Positions 35,541 through 44,413 of a stretch of 64,000 nt of DNA are shown here, one piece after another. The position numbers and the translations under genes are program-made. Position 1 is the first letter of the stretch, and each line of letters opens with the position of its first letter. This stretch comes from Christensenellaceae bacterium Phil1 (GTDB lineage Bacteria; Bacillota; Clostridia; Christensenellales; CAG-138), in NCBI GenBank assembly GCA_001940855.1, contig MSGS01000047.1, forward strand, positions 62,001 to 126,000, read 5' to 3'. The notes beneath the pieces were generated by a model, which worked only from the letters and a program-made list of their open reading frames with translations, made no database searches and had not been told where the DNA came from.

Positions 35541-36545
35541 TTAGACGGTTCCCTTATAAAATCGGATGGTGAACATGGCTCCTACGGGCTTGCGGTTCTC
35601 TGCCTTTACTGTTCCTCCCTGACCGGTTATGATCATGCGTGATAAGGCAAGCCCGATCCCAAAGCTTTTGCCGTCGGAATCCTTGCCCTTATAGAAGCGC
35701 TCAAAGATGTGGGGCAGATCCTCCGGAGAAATGCCCGTGCCGTTGTCTTTAATTATAATTTCGGAAAACAGGGCGTTTTCGGTTGCCTCGATCTCAATCC
35801 TGCCGCCCTCGGGGGTGTGTTCCATGCAGTTCTTCACAATATTGCCGATGGCCTCGCTCGTCCATGAGAGATCTCCCCGGAAAGCGCCGTCCGCATGGAT
35901 GAGCAGCGCCTGCCCGCGCAGCTCCATGGGAATGAGCAGGGTCACACAGGACTTTTTGAGCAGCTCCTCCAGACTGACCTGCTCCTGCTTGAACTGCACC
36001 GTGCCGGCGTCCAGCCGTGAGATCTTCAGAAGTGTGGTGATCAGCCAGTCGATGCGGGAGAGCAGCTCGTAGAGCTCATGGATAAGCTGCTGCCTGCGCG
36101 CGTCGGTCAGCTTCGGCTCCGACAGCAGTCCAATCAGCAGATTGATAGAGGTCAGGGGCGTGCGGATCTGGTGAGAGATGTCCGCGATGGAATCGGCAAG
36201 GTGCGCCTTTTCCCTTGTCAGCGTTTGCTGCTGCTCACGCAGGCGTATGGTCATCTTATAGATCTCACTGTGGAGGATGCTCAGCTCACCCTCTGAATAG
36301 CTGTCAAAATCGATCGAACTGTCGCCGTGCAGAACCTGATTAATATCATCCGCAAGGGAAGAAATCCTCTGATACCTCTTATAAGTGCTGATGCAGAAGA
36401 CCAGCATGAGGAGCAGAGAAAGCCCTGCGGCTGTCAGCCCGGCGCGAATGTCGAAGAAAAAGCAGACGGCGCAGGCGGCTGCGGAGAGCAGCAGCTGCCA
36501 CAGCAGTGCCTTTCGTACCTCTTTGTTTTTCAGCAGTTTGATCAT
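35541..36545 (-). CDS. Sensor histidine kinase, BceS-like (intramembrane-sensing)
   Basis: 334 residues, start overlapping the regulator stop by 4 nt. Two N-terminal helices (ALLWQLLLSAAACAVCFFF, GLTAAGLSLLLMLVFCIS) separated by only a few residues, so there is no extracytoplasmic sensor; this is the layout of BceS-type kinases that sense through an ABC transporter. Then HAMP-like linker, phosphoacceptor box SIADISHQIRTPLTSINLL, and ATPase motifs IVKNCMEHTPEGG, DNGTGI, GKSFGIGLALSRMI. The exporter it could listen to is encoded at the head of the same operon (41024-43701). Confidence 0.9.
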   Translation of the reverse strand: MIKLLKNKEVRKALLWQLLLSAAACAVCFFFDIRAGLTAAGLSLLLMLVFCISTYKRYQRISSLADDINQVLHGDSSIDFDSYSEGELSILHSEIYKMTIRLREQQQTLTREKAHLADSIADISHQIRTPLTSINLLIGLLSEPKLTDARRQQLIHELYELLSRIDWLITTLLKISRLDAGTVQFKQEQVSLEELLKKSCVTLLIPMELRGQALLIHADGAFRGDLSWTSEAIGNIVKNCMEHTPEGGRIEIEATENALFSEIIIKDNGTGISPEDLPHIFERFYKGKDSDGKSFGIGLALSRMIITGQGGTVKAENRKPVGAMFTIRFYKGTV

Positions 36546-37213
36546 GCGTCCACCTTATATCCTGTCCCGCGAACCGTCAGAATGATCTTCGGGTCGGTGG
36601 GGTCATCCTCAATCTTCTCCCGCAGCCGCTTGATGTACACTGTCAGCGTATTGTCATTGACATACTCGCCGGCAACATCCCAGATGGCGTCAAGAAGCCT
36701 CTCACGGGTAAGCACGATTCCCCGATTGTTGATGAAAAACAGCAGAAGCCGGTATTCCAGTGCTGAGAGGAACAGGTCCCTGCTGTTCTTCACCGCCGTG
36801 CCCTTTTCGGTGTCCACCACCACATCACCGAGCTTCACCGTTTTGCCCATGCTGCCGGTGAGTCGGAGCACATTTCGGATGCGGGAGATAAGCTCTCGTG
36901 GGCGAAACGGCTTTGGAATGTAATCGTCGGCGCCCAGGTCGAAGCCCGTAACGGTGCTGAACTCATCGCCGGACGCGGTAAGGAAAATAACGGGGACATC
37001 AAACTCGGCCTTGATCGCTCTGCACGCCGCGAAGCCATTGCCCTCCGCCAGAGACACATCCAGCAGCACAAGATCCGCCTTTTCCTCCGCAAGCAGCTTC
37101 ATGGCCTCTGCCTGCCCGGATACACTTCGCACAAGATAACCTTCGCTGTTCAGATATTCGCTCAAGCTCGCAACGATAATTTTATCGTCTTCTACCAATA
37201 GTATCTTTATCAT
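36542..37213 (-). CDS. OmpR-family response regulator
   Basis: 223 residues. Receiver domain with LLVEDDKI, phosphoacceptor Asp in LVLLDVSLAEG, FLTASGDEF and Lys in IPKPFRPREL; winged-helix domain with LFLSALEYRLLLFFINNRG, LTRERLLDAIWDVAGEYV and LTVRGTGYKV. Pairs with the BceS-like kinase downstream. Together they close the operon that begins with the exporter at 43701. Confidence 0.92.
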   Translation of the reverse strand: MIKILLVEDDKIIVASLSEYLNSEGYLVRSVSGQAEAMKLLAEEKADLVLLDVSLAEGNGFAACRAIKAEFDVPVIFLTASGDEFSTVTGFDLGADDYIPKPFRPRELISRIRNVLRLTGSMGKTVKLGDVVVDTEKGTAVKNSRDLFLSALEYRLLLFFINNRGIVLTRERLLDAIWDVAGEYVNDNTLTVYIKRLREKIEDDPTDPKIILTVRGTGYKVDA

Positions 37214-37243
37214 AGTCAGTCCTTTATTCTGATTGCCGTGGAA

Positions 37244-38230
37244 TTACAACCGCTTCCCGATGAAACCATATTCCACACGGTTGCCATCGTCCCATTCTGC
37301 AATCACACGGTAAACAAAGCTGCCGCTTTTCAGATTGAACGCATATCCTCCGTCATACGGAAGAATGTCTGTGATTGTCTCAACCTCGCCGCCGTTTTGG
37401 GGGACGCATTGTATCCGCACTGTATCCGGCTGCACCTCGAAATATAACCAGACTTCATTGGACCTCCGGTGGGAAACCAGCCCTGCCCTGACTGCCGTGA
37501 TCTCCGGCAGAGAGGACTCTTCCCCGATCTCATACCCGCATCCAATGATGGAGCTCATGGTTCCATCCTCATTCGGTTCCGGGGCCTGCCAGTAGTAGGC
37601 GCAGGGGGAAGCCGTGATTTCATCTGTTTCACCCATTGCCCCAGACATGGCATTCACCTGAAGCTCCGGTATGGTGATTGGGTCGGAGGGCTGTGCCTCC
37701 TTGTACGGCAGATTCATTTTTACTTCAAACTCTACCCAGTTTTCCATCGGCTCGGAATACTCCGTGCCCTCCTCGTACCGGAACTCCGTCTGCAAGCGGT
37801 ATCGTTCCCCGGCTATCAGGTTATACGGCGCCGTCAGGTCATAGGAGAGCTCGTTATCCATGCTGCTGGGAAGGCTGTACTGGATGGCGGGATAATCAAC
37901 CTGACGTGCGGGCGTGACCTTTTGCCATCCACCGTCCTTCATTTGATACAGCTCAAACGCCTGCCCGTAGGCAATCGTCTTGCCGGAATCGTTTTTCCAG
38001 CGCAGATCGAGCCGGAGATTCACGCTTCCGCCGCCAATGCGCACAACCTCAAAGCCTACGCCCTCGGCATCGCTTCCCGCGTCAAGAATGCGAAGCAGCT
38101 CGTTCTGCGGAAATTGCGGCTCCGGCTGCTTCTCGCAGCGATAATATGTCACCGCTGCAAATGCACATGCGGCAATGGCAATCAGCGCAAGAAAGACCAC
38201 CCATATTACGGAAACCTTTCGTTTCATCAT
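37244..38230 (-). CDS. Membrane-anchored protein with Ig-like domain
   Basis: 328 residues, ATG after AAAGGAAGG. One N-terminal helix (VIWVVFLALIAIAACAFAAV), then an extracytoplasmic region. Residues about 60-165 resemble a bacterial Ig-like domain (LDLRWKNDSGKTIAYGQAFE, LYQMKDGGWQKV, YRLQTEFRYEEGTEYSEP). The C-terminal half (VWLYFEVQPDTVRIQCVPQN, DGGYAFNLKSGSFVYRVIAE) is a second beta-type domain. Function unknown. It lies 30 bp upstream of the response regulator in the serpin/exporter operon, so it may present a signal or be part of the exported surface complex. Confidence 0.7.
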   Translation of the reverse strand: MMKRKVSVIWVVFLALIAIAACAFAAVTYYRCEKQPEPQFPQNELLRILDAGSDAEGVGFEVVRIGGGSVNLRLDLRWKNDSGKTIAYGQAFELYQMKDGGWQKVTPARQVDYPAIQYSLPSSMDNELSYDLTAPYNLIAGERYRLQTEFRYEEGTEYSEPMENWVEFEVKMNLPYKEAQPSDPITIPELQVNAMSGAMGETDEITASPCAYYWQAPEPNEDGTMSSIIGCGYEIGEESSLPEITAVRAGLVSHRRSNEVWLYFEVQPDTVRIQCVPQNGGEVETITDILPYDGGYAFNLKSGSFVYRVIAEWDDGNRVEYGFIGKRL

Positions 38231-38245
38231 GGTGCACCTTCCTTT

Positions 38246-39658
38246 CTATCTTTTTGTTCTCTTTTTCCTGCGGCTCAGCAGAAACACGGCTACGCCAACG
38301 GCGGCAAGCACTGCCGCCATTACAATGATAAACTCTGTCGGCATAATGTACAAGCTCAACCACTTCGGGGGCTGAGGGGTCTCCGATTCGGAAAGCGTAA
38401 AGGTCAGTTCGCTTTCCGGCAGACCCGGCAGGGTCAGCGCATACCCACCGTCCGTCTTTGTAAAGCCGTCAATACCGCTTTCCGTCATGTAATAGGGCGT
38501 TTTTACCACAACTTCCAATTCTCCGAACTGCGCCCAGGTTTTTGCCGGGGAAAGCAGATAGGTATACGAATAGAGGCTCGGTGTATAGCCCGCATCAATG
38601 GTGGGATACAACGGCGCTGTCACTGCGTTTTTCAATGTCTGCCCCGGCTCCAGTGTGAGGGTGTACTCATACCATCGCATCAGTGAAAAATCTCCCTCTT
38701 CGATCTGGATCAGACCGCTTCCCCATGTTTCGGAACTGAGCCGCAGAAGCTCGACCTGAGCATTGTACCAGTCAGACTCCAGAATGCCGGAGTTCTCGTC
38801 ATAGTCACGGAGAGCATAGTCCTTGAAGGTCATTTCGGAAATCTCCGGCGACACTGTGCCTTCGATAACCTTTTCGCAGCTGCCGTTTTCATACAGCGTC
38901 CATACAAGCCCCCCCTTTGGAAACTCGCCGAAGATATACACCGTGATCGTATCGCCGTTTTGTACCCAGCAGGAGGCTCGAACCCCCGCCTTCAGCCGCG
39001 CTCCGCCGGTTTGCTCCTCGCACAGTACCCGCGTTTTTGTGCTGTCTGCATTTATGATAAATGCAGCGGTGGCCGCGCCGTATTCCTTATCTATGCCCGT
39101 GACGGAATACCTCTGCACCCAGACCGGCAGATCGGGATTGAAAAAGCTGTCGGAGATATAGCTGTCCGCCAGCTTCGGCAGATCCTCGTCAAGGGAAAAA
39201 GTTGTGTGCCGTGCCTTCAAGGTGTGCCGAACGGTCGCCTCTACTGAGTTTCCATCCAGCGTAACGCCGTATTTTAGGGTATCGGAAACATCGACCGGCC
39301 GACCCGTTGCACGGTCATAGATGTATTCTCCGTAATGTGGAAGATTACCGAACGGGAAAACCAGCGTGGCCGTGACCGCATAGTTGGCGGGATTGCGGAA
39401 GATATATTCTGCCGTGACGTTCCCGGTATAGGCGAGGAAGCTGTCCGTATCCGGATAATACTGTTCCGGGAATTCCTGCACATCGAAGGTCAAAAGCTCT
39501 TTGTCCACCACAATGGGGCAATCCTCTCCCGTCACGACTGCGCCCGTGCCGTCCGTGCCGCGCCAATGCCGCTGGGCGGAATTGGCATAGGCGGGTTGTA
39601 TACAAACTCCTGCCAGCAGCAGGATCAATAGAACTCCCGCAGTTATTTTCTTTTTCAC
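38246..39658 (-). CDS. Secreted surface protein with C-terminal membrane anchor
   Basis: 470 residues, ATG after AGGAGG. Signal peptide KKKITAGVLLILLLAGVCIQ ending near AYANSA. A large beta-rich ectodomain follows (AEYIFRNPANYAVTATLVFP, GNLPHYGEYIYDRATG, YEYTLTLEPGQTLKNAVTAP), then a C-terminal helix (FIIVMAAVLAAVGVAVFLL) and a basic tail SRRKKRTKR. No LPxTG sorting signal. No family recognised. It lies between the serpin and the Ig-like protein; with them it would form an envelope module. Confidence 0.75.
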   Translation of the reverse strand: MKKKITAGVLLILLLAGVCIQPAYANSAQRHWRGTDGTGAVVTGEDCPIVVDKELLTFDVQEFPEQYYPDTDSFLAYTGNVTAEYIFRNPANYAVTATLVFPFGNLPHYGEYIYDRATGRPVDVSDTLKYGVTLDGNSVEATVRHTLKARHTTFSLDEDLPKLADSYISDSFFNPDLPVWVQRYSVTGIDKEYGAATAAFIINADSTKTRVLCEEQTGGARLKAGVRASCWVQNGDTITVYIFGEFPKGGLVWTLYENGSCEKVIEGTVSPEISEMTFKDYALRDYDENSGILESDWYNAQVELLRLSSETWGSGLIQIEEGDFSLMRWYEYTLTLEPGQTLKNAVTAPLYPTIDAGYTPSLYSYTYLLSPAKTWAQFGELEVVVKTPYYMTESGIDGFTKTDGGYALTLPGLPESELTFTLSESETPQPPKWLSLYIMPTEFIIVMAAVLAAVGVAVFLLSRRKKRTKR

Positions 39659-39700
39659 ATATATCGCCTCCTTGCTTACAGACTGCCGCTTGAGTCTAAA

Positions 39701-40951
39701 CTACTTCTGAATGTCCGTGACTGCGCCGATGAATATGGGCAGCCCGGCGGCATTATCGATGATGGCATAGACGAACGGCCGGTCGAGGAAAACACGGCGC
39801 CTATCTTCCCAATCCCCTGCGGCAGGCGCCTCAATCGCGGTTGACGCACCCGCCTTTGTGCCCTTTTCATCCACGGCGATATATGCCTTGTGGAGCACAC
39901 GGCTGATATAAATGTTGCCGTCGGACGAGTGTCCGAGGCCGGAAAAATCCGCAAGCGCCGCGTCAAACGGTACGGTCATGCCGAGGGCTTTCAGCGCATC
40001 GCTCATCTCTATGCCGTAGTCATAAGAGAACTTCGGCATGGCTGCCTCCACAGGACCTTCCTTCGCATTTTTTACTGTGGTGAGAAAGCCCTCACCGGTC
40101 AGGGAAGCGATGTAATCATCCAGCGCAACCCCCTCATTCGGGAGGAGCGCGGCGAAGCTGTAGCCGTTCTTATAGGGCTTGAGAAATCCGGTCGCTTTCC
40201 CATCGTCCAGATAAAGGCTCTCATTCGAGTACATCATGGAGACGGTTCTCTTTGCGCCGTCGATAGCATTAAAGGTTCCGTCTCTCACCTCATGCTTGCG
40301 GTAGATATTCTGCCACTCCGCATCGAACAGCACGGTATTGACAAGATACATAGTGGCATAGGGATCCATCTGGTCAACGATCTTATCAATCACACCATCT
40401 GTATTCTCCTTGACCCAGTTATTGATATCCCTCAGCGTTTTTTCATCAAAGGCAGACTTATAGGCCGCGGCACCGTAGTAGTCAGCGTTTCTTTGCAGGA
40501 AATCCTCTTCCACCGTAAAGCCGCTGTCCTTGAACCAGATAGAATGGGCTATTGTCAACCTGGTCTTTTCACTGGATGGCAGGCCGCCGACATAGGTATG
40601 GAGATATTCGTTAAGCGTATCGATCGGGAGGTCCCTGCCCAGCAGAACTTCCATCTGCGCAAGGGTCTCGCCCTTGGCGCCGTTTGCGGTCATGGAAAGC
40701 GCCAGCATGACCGACAGCGGCGAGATCAGGCTGTTTTTTCCCTCCTCCCGCGTGTTCTGGAACAGGCGGACGGCGAAGTCTGCCGCTCCGTTTTTGAAGG
40801 CATCATCCGCCGCCCTTCCGGAAGTCTTCTCCGGCGTGATGCCCTTCATCAGGTCATCCGCCTGCACCTTTGCGGCGCAGCCGGTCAGCCCCAGTAGCCC
40901 CGTTGCTAACAACGACAGGCAAAGGAATATAGCAATCCATTGTTTTTTCAT
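39701..40951 (-). CDS. Serpin-family protease inhibitor, lipoprotein
   Basis: 416 residues from the ATG at 40951 (AGAGGTG upstream); the frame opens 24 nt earlier without a site. Lipoprotein signal ending LLGLTGCAAK. The body is a full-length serpin: NSLISPLSVMLALSMTANGA, IAHSIWFKDSGF, INNWVKENTDGVIDKIV, YLVNTVLFDAEWQN, and the hinge VDEKGTKAGASTAIEA. By alignment of the hinge with antitrypsin, the scissile bond falls around A-A-G in the loop that follows, which is about 3 residues longer than usual; the C-terminal block DRPFVYAIIDNAAGLPIFIG is intact. A small-residue P1 suggests an elastase-like target, as reported for other gut bacterial serpins. Its place in an exporter/two-component operon is unusual. 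Confidence 0.92.
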   Translation of the reverse strand: MKKQWIAIFLCLSLLATGLLGLTGCAAKVQADDLMKGITPEKTSGRAADDAFKNGAADFAVRLFQNTREEGKNSLISPLSVMLALSMTANGAKGETLAQMEVLLGRDLPIDTLNEYLHTYVGGLPSSEKTRLTIAHSIWFKDSGFTVEEDFLQRNADYYGAAAYKSAFDEKTLRDINNWVKENTDGVIDKIVDQMDPYATMYLVNTVLFDAEWQNIYRKHEVRDGTFNAIDGAKRTVSMMYSNESLYLDDGKATGFLKPYKNGYSFAALLPNEGVALDDYIASLTGEGFLTTVKNAKEGPVEAAMPKFSYDYGIEMSDALKALGMTVPFDAALADFSGLGHSSDGNIYISRVLHKAYIAVDEKGTKAGASTAIEAPAAGDWEDRRRVFLDRPFVYAIIDNAAGLPIFIGAVTDIQK

Positions 40952-41023
40952 TCTAAGCACCTCTTTCCGTTTCATTTGTGAAATTTATTCGCCCGATTTC
41001 TCGGCTCTGATCGGGGTGAAAGT

Positions 41024-41680
41024 TCAAATCTTCCCATCGCTGATTTCAATTTTTCTTCCGCACAGGTCGGCGTACCGCTGCTCATGCGTCACCAAAAGCA
41101 CAGTGTTTCCACGGCGGTTGACGGCGAGCAGCAGCTCCATGATCTCGTCCGCCGCCTTTTTGTCGAGATTCCCGGTGGGCTCATCAGCAAGGAGAATCAC
41201 CGGGTCGTTGATCAGGGCGCGGGCTATGGCCACGCGCTGCCTCTGCCCGCCGGAGAGTTCCCCCGGCAGATGCTTCAGGCGGTTCTCGATGCCCAAAAAG
41301 CCCGCCAACTCCCGCAGCTTCGTCTTGTCCGGCTTTTTGCCGTCCAGCAGCAGCGGCATGATGATGTTCTCCTCCGCCGTAAGAATGGGAATCAGGTTGA
41401 AGTCCTGAAAAATATAGCCGAGCTTCCGTCTGCGCATTCCGGAAAGCGTCTCGTCATCGGATGAGCAGATGTCCACACCGCCTACCTCCACGCTGCCGGA
41501 GGTGGGATGCTCAATACCGCCGATCAGGTTCAGAAGGGTGGTCTTGCCGGAGCCGGACTGCCCCACGATGGCGACCATTTCACCCGGCGCAACGGTGAAG
41601 CTGATGTGATCCACGGCGTAGATATCCTCGTCGCCCTGCCGGAACACCTTGGTCAGATTTTTTACTGTAACTGCATTCAT
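41024..41680 (-). CDS. ABC exporter ATPase (FtsX-permease partner)
   Basis: 218 residues from the ATG at 41680, preceded by AAAGGAGA; the open frame starts 27 nt earlier. Walker A GQSGSGKTTLLNLIGG, Q-loop FQDFNLIPILTAEENI, signature LSGGQRQRVAIARAL, Walker B VILLADEPTGNLD, switch His LLVTHEQRYA. Typical of BceA/LolD/MacB ATPases. Pairs with the permease at 41704-43701; the BceS-like kinase at the end of the operon supports an antimicrobial-peptide-sensing role, which remains inference. Confidence 0.92.
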   Translation of the reverse strand: MNAVTVKNLTKVFRQGDEDIYAVDHISFTVAPGEMVAIVGQSGSGKTTLLNLIGGIEHPTSGSVEVGGVDICSSDDETLSGMRRRKLGYIFQDFNLIPILTAEENIIMPLLLDGKKPDKTKLRELAGFLGIENRLKHLPGELSGGQRQRVAIARALINDPVILLADEPTGNLDKKAADEIMELLLAVNRRGNTVLLVTHEQRYADLCGRKIEISDGKI

Positions 41681-41703
41681 CAGGAAATCTCCTTTCTGCA
41701 CGG

Positions 41704-43701
41704 TCATAGCGGACGTAATACGCGCTTGAGCGAGCGGTGTACGGGATGCCAGTAGGTAAACAGCAGCAGCACTGACAGAGCCGCGTATACTGCGACCATC
41801 CCGCCGTCAAGGTGCAGCGGGGCTTTCTGCCATGCGCACAGCAGCGCCGTCAGCGGAAGGCTGATCAGAAACGGCGCAGTGACAGCAGCGGCGGCGGAGA
41901 TCCCGTCCTGCCGGATATAGGAGCGGTACAGCGTCCGCTTTGACGCGCCCAGCCTGTGAAGGGTGCGGATCAGCGGACGGTTGCCCTCGATGTAGTCGCA
42001 GAGCCGGACATAGAGAATCAGCAGGATGAACAGAAACAGCGCCGCAAAGACGTACCCCAGCAGCAGATACACGCCGGAGGACATCTCCCGCAGGAAATCC
42101 GCCCCCGACTGACGGTTGGTGACAGCATACTCCGCGCCTGCAAAGTGCGTCCGCAGGGCAGCCTCCACCTGCGCGTTCATGGCAGGGTCGGTCAGGGCGA
42201 TCTCGATGCCGGTTGCCGGCTCCGAGGCGATGATGTCCGCATACAGCTCATCGCTCACATAGATATCCAGCGCCCATCCGGACGGCTTCGTGTCCGTCAG
42301 CGCGGCCACCGTCAGCACGGTTACATCCTCCGGTGCGGGCTGCTTGATACCCCCGTTTACATCGTAATACGCTTCCGCCCGGCAAAGCCGCAGTACATCC
42401 CCAACGCCGCGTTCCACCTTGCGGCTGACGGCGATCTCATACTTGGAAAGCGTCTGTGCCGCCGCGCCAAGACCGCTGTACGGTCGAATGCGCAGTGGTG
42501 TCTCCACCTCCTCCGGGGACTCCGGCAGCAGGATATAACCGTCCGGCTCATATACGGGGCGCGCCTGCTCCACACCCTCCAGAGCGGAAACATACGCCAT
42601 GTCCTCAGCCGAAAAGCCTTCTCCACCATGGAAGGAACGGGAAACCTTCACCCCCCATTCCTCCTCCGCGCCCGTGACCTGCAAGGCAACAGTGAGGATG
42701 TTGAACAGAAGCAGAAAAACCGCCATGACGGGAACGGAAACGGCAAGACAGGAACTGAGGCTGCGGTTCGTGCGGCTGCGCCACAGGCCGCAGAGGGTTG
42801 CCGCCGGGGTGAAACGCCGTCGGAGGGGCTTTCGTCCGCGCTTGACATTCGGCATATTTTCCGCATCGTTCAGCAGCGCCCGCGCAGGCTCGCGGCTGTA
42901 CCGGTGCAGGGTCATGCCCAGCGACAGCCCCAGTATAACGAAGAAAACCGCCAGATGGAGCAAAATATTCATCGGCTCCACATGAAAGATCAGCCACGCA
43001 AGGCTGTCGTGGCGAATCTCAAGAAACGCCGTGAACAGCGCTTTCAGCGATACAACGGAAATAACCACGGCGCAGGCCGCCGCCAGCAGGAACACCGCCG
43101 CAAGCTCCGCGGCAAACAGGGCGCTAATCTGACGGCGGCCGGCTCCGCAGGCGCGGAGCGTCCCAACATCAGAGGAAAAGCGCTTCAGGTGACTTTGGTA
43201 AGCGGAACGCACCACCGATACCGAGAGCAGAATGACCAGCATATTGACGAGCAGAAGGATTCGCTGCCCCGAAAGATGGGACGGATCGGTGGATATCCCG
43301 TGGGCGTATTCATAGCTGTACGCAGTCGGGAGCAGGGCTTCGTTGCCAGACGCTTCCATTCGCTTGCGGATCTCGTTCTCAAAAACGGTCACGCTCTCCG
43401 AATTTCTCCATTCCTCGTCCGACAGAATATGCAGATAGATGGTGCCGTCACGATAAACGGGCGCGGACAGTCCGCGGATACCCTCAAAATATGGCACATC
43501 CGCTTCCGCCGCGTTTCCAATGTGGTAGGTCTCGCCCGCGGAACGGGCAAGAAGATATTGCCGCGTGCCCCATGCATTGCTGTCCCGGTAAATGGAGATC
43601 AGCAGCGGCAGCAGAAACGCGCAGGTCAGCACCGCAAACAGCACCGCATGACGGTGGGGGCTGCGCGTGAATGAGCGTTTCATATAGAGCAGATAGGTCA
43701 T
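41704..43701 (-). CDS. ABC exporter permease, FtsX-type
   Basis: 665 residues, ATG after AGGAGG. First helix HAVLFAVLTCAFLLPLLISIY, an ectodomain, then an FtsX block near 145-275 (LLLVNMLVILLSVSVV, VGTLRACGAGRRQISALFAAE), a helix at 318-340, a second ectodomain of about 190 residues, and a second FtsX block at the C-terminus (LLLGYVFAALFLFILLILYV, LIRTLHRLGASKRTLYRSYI). First gene of an apparent seven-gene operon: permease, ATPase, serpin, two surface proteins, response regulator, kinase. Cargo unknown. Confidence 0.88.
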   Translation of the reverse strand: MTYLLYMKRSFTRSPHRHAVLFAVLTCAFLLPLLISIYRDSNAWGTRQYLLARSAGETYHIGNAAEADVPYFEGIRGLSAPVYRDGTIYLHILSDEEWRNSESVTVFENEIRKRMEASGNEALLPTAYSYEYAHGISTDPSHLSGQRILLLVNMLVILLSVSVVRSAYQSHLKRFSSDVGTLRACGAGRRQISALFAAELAAVFLLAAACAVVISVVSLKALFTAFLEIRHDSLAWLIFHVEPMNILLHLAVFFVILGLSLGMTLHRYSREPARALLNDAENMPNVKRGRKPLRRRFTPAATLCGLWRSRTNRSLSSCLAVSVPVMAVFLLLFNILTVALQVTGAEEEWGVKVSRSFHGGEGFSAEDMAYVSALEGVEQARPVYEPDGYILLPESPEEVETPLRIRPYSGLGAAAQTLSKYEIAVSRKVERGVGDVLRLCRAEAYYDVNGGIKQPAPEDVTVLTVAALTDTKPSGWALDIYVSDELYADIIASEPATGIEIALTDPAMNAQVEAALRTHFAGAEYAVTNRQSGADFLREMSSGVYLLLGYVFAALFLFILLILYVRLCDYIEGNRPLIRTLHRLGASKRTLYRSYIRQDGISAAAAVTAPFLISLPLTALLCAWQKAPLHLDGGMVAVYAALSVLLLFTYWHPVHRSLKRVLRPL

Positions 43702-43849
43702 AAATAAGCCTCCTGTTCAACATGGTTTATAAAATGGCGGCAGGGCAGCGACCTTGCTGCGCAAAGCCACTGCCCTGTGTATATGGCCTGTGGGCATTGC
43801 GGTGTCAATCGCGCCTACGGGTCGATGATTTATGTATCAAGTTTCCTTT

Positions 43850-44185
43850 TTATATGTCCCTATGTGGCTCCGTAATTGTCGCCACCGCCTCCCGCAGTTC
43901 CTCACTGAACCCGTCGAGATCGCCGAGTGTGATAACTCCCTCATTGATCATACGGCAGATGATTGGAAGAGGATCCGATCCTCTCATGGATATCTGCACG
44001 CCGGCACAGCGTCTATCCTCACGGATGCGCTTGCATAACTCCCAAAACTTATCAGCTTCGGAACCGTCTCCACGCAACAATTCGATATATTCCTTGTTCA
44101 GCCTCCCGATATAAGCCTCCTGCCATCCAGCAATCTTGTTTCGGAACAGAAGCCAATCCCGTTTAGAACTCCAATTGGATTGCAT
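43850..44185 (-). CDS. Small conserved protein of unknown function
   Basis: 111 residues, ATG after GGGAGG. Begins SNWSSKRDWLLFRNKIAGWQ and continues LNKEYIELLRGDGSEADKFW then INEGVITLGDLDGFSEELR. Charged, helical, no membrane segment. I recall very similar short proteins in Clostridia, often misannotated as multidrug transporter, but the function is not known. Stands alone between the exporter operon and the glycosyltransferases. Confidence 0.65.
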   Translation of the reverse strand: MQSNWSSKRDWLLFRNKIAGWQEAYIGRLNKEYIELLRGDGSEADKFWELCKRIREDRRCAGVQISMRGSDPLPIICRMINEGVITLGDLDGFSEELREAVATITEPHRDI

Positions 44186-44413
44186 GCTTTTGCCTCCCCT
44201 CCTTGCGCTTTATCAGTGATCCTGATTTCTTTCAAGTTCACGGAACAGAAAGCGAAAACGCTGCTGTGCCGCATCATACACATCAATGTCCAGATATCCT
44301 TGTTTTAGCTCTTTATTGTATTATAGTAATGAGCTTTCCTGCACCCACTGCACCGATCAAGTGCGGCGCGCCCAGCGCTCCGGCGTTTCATTTGCTGGCA
44401 GAAGCCTCCGTGC

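Noticed and set aside
41956..43674. 572-codon plus-strand frame
   Set aside because: Antisense to the FtsX-type permease, rich in Arg/Gln/His as expected for a GC-driven shadow frame.
44305..44413. Minus-strand reading with a P-loop-like GAVGAGKL segment before the glycosyltransferase operon end
   Set aside because: Only about 18 codons, no start, wrong context; too short to claim an ATPase remnant.
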